DNA from: Bacteroides sp.
GTDB lineage: Bacteria; Bacteroidota; Bacteroidia; Bacteroidales; Bacteroidaceae
Assembly: GCA_021203515.1 (NCBI GenBank)
Contig: JAJQAY010000105.1
Location: 1-36,068, forward strand
Direction of reading: 5' to 3'
DNA: 36,068 nt
Below are positions 35,977 through 36,068 of the stretch, one piece after another. Position 1 is the first letter of the stretch. Every line of letters begins with the position of its first letter. The translations under genes and the position numbers were made by a program. A model generated the notes under the pieces. The model worked only from the letters and a program-made list of their open reading frames with translations, made no database searches and had not been told where the DNA came from.

Positions 35977-36068
35977 TGTCATCCTGAGCACAGTCGAAGG
36001 ATCTCTTCCCTGCTGTATCGCGCAGCTTTATGCCAAGAGAGTAGATCCTTCGACTACGCTCCCTTAGA
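35977..36068. repeat. Dispersed TGTCATCCTGAGC hairpin element, cut by the window edge
   Basis: TGTCATCCTGAGCACAGTCG at 35977 onward, with AGTCGAAGGATCTCT mirrored near the end (AGAGTAGATCCTTCGACT), makes a long imperfect hairpin. The TGTCATCCTGAGC motif is a common intergenic repeat in many bacterial genomes. The far end lies outside the window. Confidence 0.65.

Larger units (their letters stand above)
35298..36068. other. Repeat-rich intergenic stretch at the right edge
   Basis: No convincing gene in 771 bases. It contains a promoter box for the minus-strand gene (35346-35353), two short-period palindrome arrays (35520-35690), a long palindrome (35769-35868) and a dispersed repeat at the edge (35977 on). 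The region 35440-35490 has GTATACTTAG twice, 18 bases apart, and a G7 run. The 71-codon open frame at 35725-35940 crosses the palindrome and reads through the repeat sequence, so it is not a gene. Confidence 0.65.

Overview
The window looks like a chromosomal segment of a Bacteroides-type bacterium (order Bacteroidales). The evidence is the gene set (methylmalonyl-CoA decarboxylase cluster with a lamin-tail/OadG protein, a long NusB, DUF3276, DUF5606 and DUF6621 proteins, UpxY-like protein, DUF4369 and DUF4252 proteins) and repeated promoter matches to the Bacteroidales consensus TTTG-(19 to 21)-TAnnTTTG. I cannot name the species from the sequence alone.

Layout. 0.1-4.8 kb (minus): a propionate-pathway and sodium-pump operon, in order mce, mmdA, lamin-tail/OadG lipoprotein, biotin carrier, oadB. 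4.8-5.7 kb: long AT-rich divergent spacer with a short-period palindrome array and a good promoter. 5.7-9.0 kb (plus): a large coiled-coil lipoprotein gene with two frameshifts, followed by an outer-membrane barrel. 9.1-14.0 kb: accessory segment with a DUF4369 lipoprotein (frameshifted), an AT-rich two-gene module of unknown function, and a PaeR7I/XhoI-type restriction-modification pair whose methyltransferase is split at a G8 tract. 14.2-16.5 kb: Kef-type cation/proton antiporter with two frameshifts. 16.5-24.0 kb: housekeeping genes (HIT protein, Gfo/Idh/MocA oxidoreductase, S4 protein, pth, rplY, DUF3276, and the nusB-yajC-ybbR-coaE-DUF5606 run). 24.2-29.7 kb: clpB, DUF6621, and a LysR regulator followed by a YeiH-family exporter. 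29.7-32.4 kb: NusG-N-domain (UpxY-like) protein with a small membrane protein, then an ECF sigma operon whose sigma gene has an internal TGA. 32.5-35.3 kb (minus): saccharopine-dehydrogenase-family gene, bcp, recA. 35.3-36.1 kb: repeat-rich, no convincing gene.

The most unusual structure is not a gene. Four intergenic arrays (near 5.0, 24.1, 35.5 and 35.65 kb) share one design: a short self-complementary core repeated every 22-23 bp with weakly conserved DNA between, and a different core in each array. In the array at 24.1 kb six cores sit exactly 23 bp apart. A second repeat layer is heptamer tandem repeats placed in gaps between co-oriented genes. A third is long palindromes of one family at 19.1 and 35.8 kb.

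Eight single-base lesions (seven indels, one nonsense codon) fall in six genes, none of them a core housekeeping gene. Most indels are at short homopolymers, so base-calling error, real decay and phase variation all remain possible.
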